Shown: positions 17,825 to 27,807, numbered from the stretch's first letter. The stretch is 64,000 nt of DNA from Vibrio panuliri (GCF_009938205.1 NZ_AP019655.1:868001-932000); one strand, 5' to 3'. Program-made: numbers and translations. The notes: generated by a model not told the origin, from the letters alone.

Positions 17825-19993
17825 GTGCACTTTCTAAGTCAATTACGTAATTACTGGACCAACAAAACCTTTAATTACAGCTTGCTGATCCTCACCACCC
17901 TGCTCGGTGTTGTGATTCCCACATGGTACTACCAACTCGACTCATTAATCATTCCACTGATCCTCGGTGTAATGGCTGCGGCACTCGCAGAAAGTGACGA
18001 CAGTTTTACCGGCAGAATTAAGTCCGTCACATTAACGTTGATCTGTTTTGCGGTGGCTTCTTTCTCGATTGAACTGCTGTTTAATCAACCAATACTGTTT
18101 GCGATTGGGTTATTTCTCTCCGCATTTGGCTTTATTATGCTTGGCTCTATTGGGCCGCGTTATGCCAGCATCGCATTTGGCTCACTGCTAATTGCGATTT
18201 ATACCATGCTTGGTGCACATGAAAGCACTAACTTGTGGTTCCAACCTTTATTGCTACTAACCGGAGCGGTGTGGTACTACACCATGTCGATGATTTGGCA
18301 CATGTTTTGGCCAATGCAACCCGTACAACAAGGTCTGTCCAATGTGTTCGTGGCGCTCGCTAACTATTTAGATGCCAAAAGTGAACTGTTTTACCCAGTT
18401 GTTGACCTCAATCCGCAGCCCTATCGAATTCGTGAGGCTAACCTAAACGCGGCGACAGTCTCGGCTCTAAATCAGTGTAAATCCACTTTGCTTAGCCGCT
18501 CTAAACGCGGTCACATTGATGGTGCTAGTGACCGCTTTTTAAACATTTATTTTATGGCACAGGATATCCATGAACGTGTTAGTTCAAGTCATTATCGCTA
18601 TCAAGAACTAGCCGAGCATTTTGGTCGTTCAGATGTGTTATTCCGCTTTAAACATCTTTTAGAAGTTCAGAGCAAAGCGTGTCGAGAAATCGCCAATGCG
18701 ATTCGCCTTGGGAACAACTACCAGTACGACGATTCAATAATGGCACTCGACGAACTGCAATCTGCGATTGTGTTTCTTCAAGAGCAGAACAACCCTAAAT
18801 GGCGTCTATTACTTCTGCAACTTAATTACTTGTTTAATAACTTAGCCACGGTGGATAAACAGTTAAGCAACATCAATAACCCAGATGCCAATCGCCCCGA
18901 AGAAGGAGTGCTTGACGATACCAACGCCCACACACCAAAAGTCATGTGGCGACGTATAAAAGCAAACCTTCATACCGACTCAATGTTGTTCCGCCATGCG
19001 GTACGTATGTCTCTGGCGTTAACTCTTGGTTACGGAATTATTCAGTTGTTTGATATTGAGCGCGGTTATTGGATATTGCTGACGACACTATTTGTCTGTC
19101 AACCAAACTATAGCGCCACCAAGCAGAAGCTAGTTGCTCGTATTGCTGGAACCTTTGCTGGTTTATTGGTAGGGGCACCACTGCTTGCGCTCATCAGTTC
19201 TACAGAAGTTCAGTTGCTGGTTATTGTGTTATCTGGCGTGGCGTTTTTCGCCTTTAGAATCGCCAACTATGGTTATGCAACTGGCTTTATTACCTTATTG
19301 GTGCTGTTCTGTTTTAACCAGTTGGGTGAAGGTTTTGCGGTTGTTTTACCCCGTCTAGGGGACACACTGGTTGGCTGTGCTTTAGCCGTTGCGGCGGTCA
19401 CCTTTGTCTTTCCTGATTGGCAATCCAAACGACTTCATAAAGTGATGGCGGAAGCCATACAAGCGAACAAAGATTACTTGGCGCAAATTATTGGACAATA
19501 TCGAATTGGCAAACATGACAGCTTAGCGTATCGCATCGCTCGCCGCAGTGCTCACAATCAAGATGCCAGCTTATCTTCTGCTATCAGTGCAATGTTGGTA
19601 GAACCAGGTAAATATCACTCCGCCGTCGACGAAAGTTTTCGCTTGTTGACACTTAATCACGCTTTGTTGAGTTACATTTCGGCAATGGGGGCTCATCGAC
19701 AAGTTATCGATAATGACTCTACCCACCAGTTGGTATTGCAGTCACACCGCATCATTCACCGTCATTTAGAGATGTTATATAACCAATTAAATGACCGCTG
19801 TGTTGAATGCGATACTTCAGAAATTGACGACCCGGCAATTGAAGCCCGTCTGGCGGAATGGCGTGATGAGGATGACTCATCAGCACGTTTTGTTCTTCAA
19901 CAGTTATACCTAATCTATCGAATGCTGCCAGAGCTTCACTCGCTTGCTAGTAAGTGTGTGGCTCGTATTACAACGTCCAGCAGCAAAAAATAA
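17825..19993 (+). CDS. yccS: YccS/YhfK-family inner-membrane protein (FUSC family)
   Basis: This 722-aa integral membrane protein has two clusters of five to six membrane helices (about residues 15-160 and 390-530) separated by a cytoplasmic helical domain, the YccS layout; E. coli YccS is close in length. Conserved segments include LIIPLILGVMAAALAE and QDIHERVSSSHYRYQ. The family resembles fusaric-acid and aromatic-acid efflux proteins, but the substrate of YccS is not established. The start is a GTG at 17825; no ATG is available nearby in frame. Confidence 0.88.
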   Translation: MHFLSQLRNYWTNKTFNYSLLILTTLLGVVIPTWYYQLDSLIIPLILGVMAAALAESDDSFTGRIKSVTLTLICFAVASFSIELLFNQPILFAIGLFLSAFGFIMLGSIGPRYASIAFGSLLIAIYTMLGAHESTNLWFQPLLLLTGAVWYYTMSMIWHMFWPMQPVQQGLSNVFVALANYLDAKSELFYPVVDLNPQPYRIREANLNAATVSALNQCKSTLLSRSKRGHIDGASDRFLNIYFMAQDIHERVSSSHYRYQELAEHFGRSDVLFRFKHLLEVQSKACREIANAIRLGNNYQYDDSIMALDELQSAIVFLQEQNNPKWRLLLLQLNYLFNNLATVDKQLSNINNPDANRPEEGVLDDTNAHTPKVMWRRIKANLHTDSMLFRHAVRMSLALTLGYGIIQLFDIERGYWILLTTLFVCQPNYSATKQKLVARIAGTFAGLLVGAPLLALISSTEVQLLVIVLSGVAFFAFRIANYGYATGFITLLVLFCFNQLGEGFAVVLPRLGDTLVGCALAVAAVTFVFPDWQSKRLHKVMAEAIQANKDYLAQIIGQYRIGKHDSLAYRIARRSAHNQDASLSSAISAMLVEPGKYHSAVDESFRLLTLNHALLSYISAMGAHRQVIDNDSTHQLVLQSHRIIHRHLEMLYNQLNDRCVECDTSEIDDPAIEARLAEWRDEDDSSARFVLQQLYLIYRMLPELHSLASKCVARITTSSSKK

Positions 19994-20011
19994 GTGCAAT
20001 TTGGTGCACGG

Positions 20012-20032
20012 GAAGTCGGTTTCACCGACTTC
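20012..20032 (+). terminator. Hairpin after yccS (possible terminator without T-tract)
   Basis: A perfect 9-bp stem GAAGTCGGT/ACCGACTTC with a 3-nt loop lies 19 bp after the yccS stop. No T-tract follows, so it could stabilise the 3' end or act with Rho. Confidence 0.5.
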
Positions 20033-20110
20033 TCGCCTTCCTCTGACATTTCGCGGACAAAATAATTGCCTCTTTTCCTATTCTAAAGTGACTAGACGAC
20101 GGGAGGCTTT

Positions 20111-20326
20111 ATGAATTACCACTACGCACCAAATTACACCCATTATCCTTCGATGCGACCGCAAGGTGTCGCTCGACTTGATATGCTGAAGTCACAACTC
20201 AGTGAGTTAAGCCAAAAACAGCTTTCTGAGCTACGTAGCGCTATAGATGCAAAACTGGATAGCCGTCCTGCTGCTACGTTAAGTGATGAAGAAAGTGCAT
20301 TTATCAGCCGATTGTTCCAATCGTAA
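20111..20326 (+). CDS. Small hypothetical protein (71 aa)
   Basis: A strong ribosome site (GGGAGG, 7 bp before the ATG) supports this 71-aa gene. The N-terminal 20 residues are Tyr/Pro-rich and probably flexible. The rest is an amphipathic helix rich in Leu, Ser and Gln (LKSQLSELSQKQLSEL), followed by an acidic C-terminus. There is no signal peptide and I recognise no domain. It stands between yccS and glpD without obvious operon partners. Confidence 0.75.
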   Translation: MNYHYAPNYTHYPSMRPQGVARLDMLKSQLSELSQKQLSELRSAIDAKLDSRPAATLSDEESAFISRLFQS

Positions 20327-20417
20327 ATTATCCTAACATTCCTCCGTGTTCACACATTGAACTCGGCGACTAAGCTATACTACTGATAACTCTAATTATT
20401 GGCGAGTTGATCAGTTG

Positions 20418-21905
20418 ATGGCGCGTAACCCTAGTTTTCCTCAGTCAGCAAAACCGTTCGATGTTATCGTCATCGGCGGTGGAATTAATGGTGCAGGTAT
20501 AGCTTGTGAAGCTGCGAGCCGTGGTCTATCGGTTGGGCTTTATGAAGCCAAAGACTTTGCAGTGGCAACCTCATCAGCCAGCTCAAAACTTATTCATGGC
20601 GGTCTACGCTATCTTGAGCAATATGAATTCCGCTTAGTCAAAGAAGCACTTGCCGAGCGAGAAGTGCTGTTAAATAAAGCCGCCCATCTAGTCAAGCCGA
20701 TGCGCTTTCGACTGCCTCATCACGCCGCACTACGACCCAAATGGCTAATTAAAGCGGGATTATTTCTCTACGATCATCTTGCCCGTCGAAGTGTCCTGCA
20801 ACCAAGCAAAACCATCCAACTCAAAACCTCAGATGGTCTTAAACCACAACTCACCACCGCTTTTGAGTATTCTGATTGCTGGGTTGATGACGCTCGCCTC
20901 GTCATTAGCAATATTAAACAGGCGTGCTTCGATGGTGCTGAAGTGCGAAATTATTGCGAAGTCTTGAACGTAAGCCGTCAGGACGCGATATGGAAGGTTG
21001 AATTACATGATCAACGTACCAATACGCAAGTAACGCGCTATGCTCGCGCCGTTGTCAATGCCACTGGGCCATGGGCATCAGACTTTCTAGAACAGCGAAG
21101 TGGCGAGAAAAGCGCGCACAAAATGCAACTGATTAAAGGCTCGCATCTGATTGTGAATCAACTCTATCAAGGTGATGAAGCGTACATTCTGCAAAATAGT
21201 GACAAGCGCGTGGTGTTTGTCATCCCCTACCTTGACCGCTTCTCAATGATTGGCACCACCGATATCCCATACCAAGGCGACCCTTACAAAGCGAAAGCGT
21301 CTCAAGATGAAATTGACTATTTGCTCGATGTTTGCAATCAACATTTTACTGCCCAGCTAACGCAGAGCGATATCATTGATAGCTTCAGTGGTGTACGACC
21401 TTTGTTTGGTGATCCCAATGTTCCTGCGCAGCAACAGAGTAGAGATTATGAGTTGGTGCTTTCCTGTCAGCATACGCTGCCTATCCTCACTGTCTATGGC
21501 GGGAAGCTCACTACGTATCGTAAACTCGCTCAACGCGCGATTGACCAACTTGCACCATACTTTGGCTCACTCCAGCCGAGTATCAGCGCCAATCAGGTCT
21601 TTACCGAAGCGAATGGCTTGGATAGCCAGCAACTCCATCACCAACTCAGTGAGCAGTATCCATTTTTAAGCCAAACCTGTCTTTCCCGTTTAATTCACGC
21701 TTATGGCGTAGAAAGCTGGCGAGTGCTTGAACATCTGCGTGCTGACGAGGCCCCTATTGCGGCTGAAGTGTATCAATGTGAGTTAGATTACTTACAGCAA
21801 CAGGAGTGGGCATTGACTGGTGAGGATATTCTCTATCGACGCAGCAAACTCTGTTATCAATTAACTCCGCAAGAGCAAAAGCTGATCGAACAAAGCCTCA
21901 GTTAG
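20418..21905 (+). CDS. glpD: Aerobic glycerol-3-phosphate dehydrogenase
   Basis: This 495-aa peripheral membrane flavoprotein oxidises sn-glycerol-3-phosphate to dihydroxyacetone phosphate and passes electrons to quinone. The FAD-binding VIGGGINGAGIA, the SSASSKLIHGGLRYLE substrate region, FEYSDCWVDDARL and the C-terminal VYGGKLTTYRKLA motif match E. coli GlpD along its length. I chose the ATG at 20418, three bases after an in-frame TTG, with GGCGAG upstream. The kinase glpK is 8 kb away on the other strand, so the glycerol genes are dispersed here. No glpF, glpT or glpR is in the window. Confidence 0.95.
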   Translation: MARNPSFPQSAKPFDVIVIGGGINGAGIACEAASRGLSVGLYEAKDFAVATSSASSKLIHGGLRYLEQYEFRLVKEALAEREVLLNKAAHLVKPMRFRLPHHAALRPKWLIKAGLFLYDHLARRSVLQPSKTIQLKTSDGLKPQLTTAFEYSDCWVDDARLVISNIKQACFDGAEVRNYCEVLNVSRQDAIWKVELHDQRTNTQVTRYARAVVNATGPWASDFLEQRSGEKSAHKMQLIKGSHLIVNQLYQGDEAYILQNSDKRVVFVIPYLDRFSMIGTTDIPYQGDPYKAKASQDEIDYLLDVCNQHFTAQLTQSDIIDSFSGVRPLFGDPNVPAQQQSRDYELVLSCQHTLPILTVYGGKLTTYRKLAQRAIDQLAPYFGSLQPSISANQVFTEANGLDSQQLHHQLSEQYPFLSQTCLSRLIHAYGVESWRVLEHLRADEAPIAAEVYQCELDYLQQQEWALTGEDILYRRSKLCYQLTPQEQKLIEQSLS

Positions 21906-22005
21906 GGACAGTGATCTCAGTTTTTACCATTGCTCAAAAGTTTGGATTTCAAGCCAGCGATTCCAACGTATAGTAGGAAGTCATCTCAATAGTTGTTATG
22001 TCGAT

Positions 22006-22665
22006 ATGCCGCAAGAAAGTGTAGAGTTTCTCATTCCGTTTTTAACGCCCAGTTTGAAGTTATCGGTCAAAATAGAATTTGGGCCCCAAGACACATACGC
22101 TTTTACCGCTGACTATATTGGCTGCAAACTCAATCGCTACTTGGTGGTTGAGTTTCCCAAAAAGGTCCAAGAGGCGCTCGTTATGCGCCAAGTCGCCAAT
22201 GCCCAAGTTGTGATTCGTGGTATCACTCAATCTAAGCTTGGGCATATTATCGCTTTTAAGTCCTCGATATTGGGGACAGTGACCATGCCAGCAGGTTTGA
22301 TGTTCTTGCGAATGCCGAAGCACTTCGCTTCAAAACCAATCCGTTCTCATGAACGCTACCCTGTCGATGAGCCGATCACTGTACTTGCCAACACCGTCAC
22401 TTATGAAGCGGTGATGCAAGACTTCTCCGTCAATGGCTGCGCTTTTTTCCTCAAGGGAGAAAATCCGTTTGAAAAGAACACGCAAATATCGATTGAGTCA
22501 GAGTTCAGCCGTTATTGGCCGTCTGGCATTACATTCACTATCGTCAGCATAGAGAAGCAAACCCTTGGTCACCGCTATGGAGTGAAGTTCGATCAAACCC
22601 TCGAAATGAGTGCGGACCTCAAACACGAACTACTCGAAAGAAGTTTTGTTGCCACGCCCGTCTAA
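22006..22665 (+). CDS. PilZ-domain cyclic-di-GMP-binding protein
   Basis: This 219-aa cytoplasmic protein has a YcgR-like N-terminal beta domain (residues 1-105) and a C-terminal PilZ domain. The c-di-GMP-binding residues are visible: RxxxR as R113 and R117 in IRSHERYPV, and D/NxSxxG as D139-G144 (DFSVNG). It likely modulates motility or surface behaviour in response to c-di-GMP, but the partner is unknown. No good ribosome site precedes the ATG. Its last 36 bp overlap the 3' end of luxQ on the other strand. Confidence 0.88.
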   Translation: MPQESVEFLIPFLTPSLKLSVKIEFGPQDTYAFTADYIGCKLNRYLVVEFPKKVQEALVMRQVANAQVVIRGITQSKLGHIIAFKSSILGTVTMPAGLMFLRMPKHFASKPIRSHERYPVDEPITVLANTVTYEAVMQDFSVNGCAFFLKGENPFEKNTQISIESEFSRYWPSGITFTIVSIEKQTLGHRYGVKFDQTLEMSADLKHELLERSFVATPV

Positions 22666-25212
22666 AGCAAAAAAGTGTTGTCGATAATGCTGAAAAGCTC
22701 GGTTTAACGTCAGTTCTTTAAGAGGCTTAACTATCACATAGTCTGCGCCTGCAGCAATAAAAGATTGCTTCGTATCCTGCATACCATCTGCGGTGCAGGC
22801 ATAAATCGGAATAGACAATTTCAGCTCATCACGTATTAATTGGGTGGTTTCTATTCCGCCAAGGTTAGGCAGTTGATTGTCCATCAAAATCAAGTCGAAA
22901 TGACGGTTGACTCTCAACTGTTCAATGGCGTTGTGTCCATCCGGCACCCAAGTTACTTTCATCCCATATTTGTGGCAAAACGCTTTGGCAATGAATGCAT
23001 TGGTCTGATTATCTTCAACCAACAGAACCTCAACGGTGCGATCAAACATCGTTTCCGGAGTAATCATCTGTTGTTGGTTGAGTGCTAAGTTAGATTCAAT
23101 GACTTTATCGACCATTAAGTTAACGACAAACCTTGTGCCTATCCCTACTTCGCTATCCACTTCTATCGAGCCATCAAACAACTCCACTAAGCTATAGACG
23201 ATCGCCAATCCTAATCCGCTGCCGCCATATTCGCGCGCCGTGCTCATATCCGCTTGCACAAATGGGTCAAATATATGTTGAATACGCTTGCGGTCAATAC
23301 CGATCCCAGTATCTTCAACGACGATTTTTAGCGCGTAGTTTAGCTGTCTTGGTTGTAACTCAATATCAATAGAGACATGCCCTTGATGAGTAAACTTGGT
23401 CGCATTGCTCGCCAAGTTAAACAAAATTTGATTCAGTCGAACTTTGTCGCTAAAGACCGTTTGATCATCTTCAATATTACTGTTCACAATCAGTTGCACG
23501 CCTTTCTCGATACAAAGCGGACGATAGATCTTCTCCACCGTTGTGACCAACTCTTTGACCCTGAACTCGGCATGTTGAATATGAAACTTACCCTGTTCTA
23601 TCTTAGAAAAATCGAGAATGTCATTTAGTACTGCCAGCAAATGCTCGCCACTATTAATTAATACATCCACATGCTCAATATCTTGCTCAGCCACAAGGTG
23701 TCCACGTAATAGCTGGGACATACCTATGATGCCATTTAGCGGTGTGCGCAGTTCATGACTCATCTTCGCCAAGAAATCTGCACGAGCGCGTGCTAACTCC
23801 TCGGCTTCTTCTCGTGCCGTTTGACTTTGACGCTCAGCTTCAACAAAGCTCGTGACATCCTGCCCTTGAGCAATAATATTTCTTGTGATGTTGTCCAACA
23901 CAATCGGCGAGAAGTTCCAACGGTACGTTTTTGCGCCGATCGCCATATTTACCCCAGTCAATGAAACACCTTGGGCGCTCATTCGAACTTGAGGAAGCAA
24001 CGAGTCTTGCATTATTGGATAGAGATCAGTGCCATTTTCATTGCAGCGGAAACAGCGCTCTGCGGCTGGGTTCATGCGCAGTAAATTCCCCTTGGTATCC
24101 CACAATACAATTGGCGACAAAGAGAAATTAAACAGATCGGCAAACTGTTTCTCTTGCTCACGTAAGCGTTTGAATGAGCGCTGAAATGACTGACCAATTT
24201 TGTTGAACTCTGCAATGGTTGAGCCTTTAAACGGCTCAACATGGTGAGTTTCAGTGCTCTGCTCGGTATAAAGCATGAGGTTTCGTAGCTCATCGGAGAC
24301 ACGACGTCCTAACCAATAACGGCTATAAATCGCGATCAGAAGAATGATCACTGCTGCGCCACCAAGCCATAGATAGTGCCCGCGCATCAATAAAGCGATA
24401 TGTGAGTTATTTTGGATGGTATAAACCGATAAAAACGTCGCTACCCCGTCAATCTCGACATCGATTTTCGAGATCATAAACTCCTCACTGTTCAAGCTTG
24501 GTGAATACTGTTTGAGCCACTCTATCTGATAGGTATTCCCGCGCATACTCGAGGCAATAATTTCGCTACCGACCGCTAATGCCAACTCATCAACATTGCT
24601 GCCATCAAGCAGACCTTTCATCAATGAAAAGTTGTTGTTTAGAACGATGCCAACATAGAAATCACCGACAACTTCACCGTTATCCAATGCGATCATTGAA
24701 GTACGACGAATCAATAGATAGCGCGTGCCCATTGATGATGGGGCTTGTGCGATGTACCAATGATTACCGGTGATCAAATCTTGACTGATCTGATTGAGCT
24801 CCGAATCATCGATACCATAGAAGCGATGGTTTTCATTGTTCCAGAAAATCTTGCCATGCTTTGCAATAAACCGAAAGTCAGGCGAAATATCTGGGTCAAT
24901 TTGGTCAACACCATCAAAAAATCGGTCAATATCTCCACCGCTGTCAGCACGCAGCGCATCGACCATTGATTGACTGCGGCTATAGCTGTCTTGTTGAATC
25001 TCAACAGACTTAAGACGGAAATTGAAAATTTCTTGAATTAGACTCGAAGTTTGCTGCTTTGAACGTGCAACTTCCTGCTCGACCACCTGTCGGTTAACTT
25101 GAAAATTTTGCAGCAATACAATAATCGCAAGCACACCGATGGTTAAGATAAGTGAATGCGTAAGTGTCGTCGCGAGACGGTGTTTCTTGCTTCGACGTTT
25201 CCAAAACTTCAT
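22630..25212 (-). CDS. luxQ: Autoinducer-2 sensor kinase/phosphatase LuxQ
   Basis: This 860-aa hybrid kinase relays AI-2 quorum information. Without ligand it phosphorylates the phosphorelay protein LuxU; with AI-2-LuxP it acts as a phosphatase. TM1 is at about 12-34, a periplasmic LuxQ domain runs to about 270, TM2 at about 278-298, then a PAS region (about 360-460), HisKA with His486 (KMSHELRTPLNG), ATPase, and one receiver with Asp778 (LILMDNQLPN). Lack of an Hpt domain fits LuxQ, since LuxU supplies it. The start ATG overlaps the luxP stop (TAATG), so translation is coupled. luxU and luxO are not in this window. Confidence 0.95.
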   Translation of the reverse strand: MKFWKRRSKKHRLATTLTHSLILTIGVLAIIVLLQNFQVNRQVVEQEVARSKQQTSSLIQEIFNFRLKSVEIQQDSYSRSQSMVDALRADSGGDIDRFFDGVDQIDPDISPDFRFIAKHGKIFWNNENHRFYGIDDSELNQISQDLITGNHWYIAQAPSSMGTRYLLIRRTSMIALDNGEVVGDFYVGIVLNNNFSLMKGLLDGSNVDELALAVGSEIIASSMRGNTYQIEWLKQYSPSLNSEEFMISKIDVEIDGVATFLSVYTIQNNSHIALLMRGHYLWLGGAAVIILLIAIYSRYWLGRRVSDELRNLMLYTEQSTETHHVEPFKGSTIAEFNKIGQSFQRSFKRLREQEKQFADLFNFSLSPIVLWDTKGNLLRMNPAAERCFRCNENGTDLYPIMQDSLLPQVRMSAQGVSLTGVNMAIGAKTYRWNFSPIVLDNITRNIIAQGQDVTSFVEAERQSQTAREEAEELARARADFLAKMSHELRTPLNGIIGMSQLLRGHLVAEQDIEHVDVLINSGEHLLAVLNDILDFSKIEQGKFHIQHAEFRVKELVTTVEKIYRPLCIEKGVQLIVNSNIEDDQTVFSDKVRLNQILFNLASNATKFTHQGHVSIDIELQPRQLNYALKIVVEDTGIGIDRKRIQHIFDPFVQADMSTAREYGGSGLGLAIVYSLVELFDGSIEVDSEVGIGTRFVVNLMVDKVIESNLALNQQQMITPETMFDRTVEVLLVEDNQTNAFIAKAFCHKYGMKVTWVPDGHNAIEQLRVNRHFDLILMDNQLPNLGGIETTQLIRDELKLSIPIYACTADGMQDTKQSFIAAGADYVIVKPLKELTLNRAFQHYRQHFFALDGRGNKTSFE

Positions 25213-26318
25213 TATTGGTCTGAGTACCTAAATGCGCGTCGCTTGAGACGTTCGATCTTCTGTGTTGAATCACCAGAAGTCACCAGCTCAAAATCGCCCG
25301 AATATACGGTCGGCACGATTTTATCTTCAAGATCCCACTTAATCGCCTCCGCCATCGCTACGCCGGTGTCATCATTCATGCGCATCACTGTGACATCCAG
25401 ATCCCCACGCTCTATCGCATCCAGCTCCGCGGTGCCGCCACCCCAACCATTAATGGCGATATCGCTGCGCTTAAGCTCGCTCAATGCTTCTACCGCGCCC
25501 AATGCGACATCGGTTGAGCACGCATAAATAAAGTCGAGATCAGGGTCTTTCTCTACCGCACCTATGGTTGCGCTGTAACCAGATTCACGTGTCGCTTCAG
25601 TGTAAAATGATGACGCTAGCTGATAGCTATCATGATGCGTCATACTTTCGATAAAGGTATCTCCGCGAGCGTCGCTAATATACCCTTCAGAGAAATAGAG
25701 GACTGAGTATTTACTCCCTTTCGCCATTTTCGCTTTGTAGTATTGTTCAATCGCCTGAGTACCGAGCATATGGTCAAAGCCAACGTACATAAACGGTTGT
25801 TGTTGCGACCATGCACGAACTGGCGTGGTGATATTTTGCAAGATCAACTTGGTATCGGTTGAGCTCATCACGTGTTCGATAAACTTCCGATGGCGTGTGG
25901 TATCAAGGGTGAAAATTAAGTAATCGGCGTTGTTTTGCACCGCTTCTAGTAGCGACAGACTTTGTTGTCTGGAATCTAAGTTAGGTCGAGTAAACACTTG
26001 ATTGAGTTCATAGCGGATGTTGAGCTCATCCATACGAGCTTCAAACGCCTTGATGTTCCTTACCCAATAGTCCGAGATTTGCTGCCCCGGGTAAACAACA
26101 GAAATGGAGATCGGTTTTCCCTGTCTCGCTTTCAAAGGAATAGGTCTTTCTCGCACCGCATTTGACAACTGCTGTGTCAGTTTCTTTTGCGCGGGGTTAG
26201 CATCGAGATACTCGTTGTACTGCCAGTATCCATTTAGTATCTGGGCATTTTGTGCCAAAACGGGAGCTGAAAGAGAAGCAGATAGAAAAAGGAATGGTAG
26301 CAAAGCTGAGTTGTGCAT
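25212..26318 (-). CDS. luxP: AI-2 periplasmic binding protein LuxP
   Basis: This 368-aa periplasmic protein binds the furanosyl borate diester form of AI-2. All ligand contacts known for V. harveyi LuxP are present: Gln, Ser and Trp in YPGQQISDYW, Asn in ILQNITTP, Arg in ISDARGDTF, Thr and Asp in CSTDVALG, Trp in NGWGGG and Arg in VMRMNDDTG. The signal peptide ends at VLAQ. I chose the ATG at 26318 (GAGATC just upstream); an in-frame ATG at 26372 would add 18 charged residues before the signal peptide. It is the first gene of luxPQ. Confidence 0.96.
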   Translation of the reverse strand: MHNSALLPFLFLSASLSAPVLAQNAQILNGYWQYNEYLDANPAQKKLTQQLSNAVRERPIPLKARQGKPISISVVYPGQQISDYWVRNIKAFEARMDELNIRYELNQVFTRPNLDSRQQSLSLLEAVQNNADYLIFTLDTTRHRKFIEHVMSSTDTKLILQNITTPVRAWSQQQPFMYVGFDHMLGTQAIEQYYKAKMAKGSKYSVLYFSEGYISDARGDTFIESMTHHDSYQLASSFYTEATRESGYSATIGAVEKDPDLDFIYACSTDVALGAVEALSELKRSDIAINGWGGGTAELDAIERGDLDVTVMRMNDDTGVAMAEAIKWDLEDKIVPTVYSGDFELVTSGDSTQKIERLKRRAFRYSDQ

Positions 26319-26427
26319 AAATGATCTCGATTGTTTTTGTTTTAGTTGTTTTTTGAGATGGGCTTTCGACATAGATTAGGTATTTTTAGATTAAGTGTTC
26401 AACGCCTCCCTTAAGGATAATACACTT

Positions 26428-26751
26428 TTACGATAAGCTGTATATTTCCGCATATAAATCGGAGCGAATAACATCACTTAGAGCAAGTTCGCCTAATATC
26501 AACGCTTCTTTGACTGACTTAGTTTGCTGCTTTAAGGCGTATTCAACTTTAGAGGCCAGACTTCGGCAGTCGCTCAGTTCGCTATGCCATTCGAGCACTA
26601 AGGGGCCTTTTCCTTTTAGTGCTTTTGCGCCTTTACCACTGACATGTTGTTCAAAACGGCGCTGAACGTCAGTAGAGATACCGCAGTAGAGTGCATTGGA
26701 GCGCATTCTCACCAAGTATACGCTCCAAACTGTCGTGTTAGACTCGCTCAT
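26428..26751 (-). CDS. GIY-YIG nuclease-superfamily protein (UPF0213/YhbQ-like)
   Basis: This protein of about 107 aa has a single GIY-YIG domain: VYLVRMRSNALYCGI holds the two diagnostic strands (YLV and YCGI variants), followed by a conserved Arg (VQRRFEQH) and a Glu in the later helix (SKVEYALKQQ). Family members are small single-domain proteins with structure-specific or nucleic-acid activity that is poorly defined. The ATG at 26751 overlaps the end of yceH by 14 bp; two TTG codons further upstream are weaker options. It is probably co-transcribed with yceH. Confidence 0.85.
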   Translation of the reverse strand: MSESNTTVWSVYLVRMRSNALYCGISTDVQRRFEQHVSGKGAKALKGKGPLVLEWHSELSDCRSLASKVEYALKQQTKSVKEALILGELALSDVIRSDLYAEIYSLS

Positions 26752-27394
26752 TGATTTGTTCAACAAGCGCTTTTAGCTGTTGCAACTCTTCTCTTAATGC
26801 CAACACTTCTTCTTCCAACTGTTCTAACTTGACAGTCTGAGTTGGTGTCGTTACAGCCGCATTTTGGTAGGCTTCTAAATCAACCTCACCACTAAACAGA
26901 TGTTGATAGCGAGACTCGCGCTTACCTGCCTCACGCGGCAGTTTAACCACTAGCTTACCGCTCGCATGGTCGCTCATGGTTTCCAACACGGCTTCCACTT
27001 CCCTAACATCTGAGAAATCAGCCAAGCGATTAGTGCGAGTACGTAGTTCGCCTGGTGTTTGTGCACCACGAAGAAGTAAGCAGCAGGTAATCGCCTTTTC
27101 TTGTGCGGTCAATTTAAGGTCGCCAAACTCCGTATTGCAAAAACGATGCTGAAACTTACTCGCGCGGCTGTTGAAACTACTTTCATCACTCACTAATCGA
27201 CGTGAAATAAGATTATCAACCGCGTCTTGAACGTCACTCTCTGAGAGGTTCATGACTGGCTCACGGTTACTTTTTTGGTTGCATGCCGAGGTCAAACTAT
27301 TGAGTGTCAATGGGTAATAATCTGGCGTGGTCACTTCTTTTTCAATTAGACAACCAATAACCCTTGCTTCAATTGGAGTTAGCTCAATGTTCAT
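26738..27394 (-). CDS. yceH: YceH family protein (UPF0502/DUF480)
   Basis: This 218-aa protein contains tandem winged-helix-like domains of the DUF480 family, with hallmark segments LTPIEARVIGCLIEKE, YYPLTLNSLTSACNQKSNR and LLLRGAQTPGELRTR, and ends in a coiled-coil-prone Leu/Glu helix. The function is not established; the fold suggests DNA or protein binding. Length matches E. coli YceH (215). The start has AGGAAG just upstream (GGAACTTCC turned into AAGGAAGTTCCT on this strand). Confidence 0.9.
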   Translation of the reverse strand: MNIELTPIEARVIGCLIEKEVTTPDYYPLTLNSLTSACNQKSNREPVMNLSESDVQDAVDNLISRRLVSDESSFNSRASKFQHRFCNTEFGDLKLTAQEKAITCCLLLRGAQTPGELRTRTNRLADFSDVREVEAVLETMSDHASGKLVVKLPREAGKRESRYQHLFSGEVDLEAYQNAAVTTPTQTVKLEQLEEEVLALREELQQLKALVEQINERV

Positions 27395-27423
27395 AGGAAC
27401 TTCCTTATGTATTTTTTATTCGC

Positions 27424-27618
27424 TTAGTGCTCGGCTAGGATCGGAATTCGCTTCATGTTGCCATGCTCATCGATCATGACAATTTTAGCCCTATTTAGCT
27501 CGACTTCAGTAATTTCTTGTTGAGTACGTTCAAACTTGTAAGCCTTCACCAGCTTACGACAACGGGGAGAAATAGACGGTTTATTTTGTTTAGGGATAAT
27601 GATGTCTGAATGGCGCAT
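27424..27618 (-). CDS. Small basic hypothetical protein (64 aa)
   Basis: This 64-aa Lys/Arg-rich ORF has no signal peptide and no recognised domain. The composition (SPRCRKLVKAYKFERTQQEI, then VELNRAKIVMIDEHGNMKRI) is protein-like with codon use similar to its neighbours. The ribosome site is weak (TTTGAAG at some distance). It lies 30 bp beyond the yceH start on the same strand, so it may lead that operon. Confidence 0.6.
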   Translation of the reverse strand: MRHSDIIIPKQNKPSISPRCRKLVKAYKFERTQQEITEVELNRAKIVMIDEHGNMKRIPILAEH

Positions 27619-27807
27619 GAGTGAAACTTCAAATTACGATTGCTCTGACAAAATCATATATCGTTCCCTTCTTTGGCTCAATCACTTACATGACGATTTG
27701 GACAGAAAAGCGACAAGGTACCGTAATGATTGATCTTAGTACTGTAAACACTAGCTCTGTTATGATTTAATCATTGTTAGTTTATGTTAAGACTAGGAAA
27801 GGAACCT

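Noticed and set aside
25156..25527. 123-aa plus-strand ORF opposite the luxP-luxQ junction
   Set aside because: It is antisense to two clearly functional genes and has a Ser/Ala-rich shadow composition.
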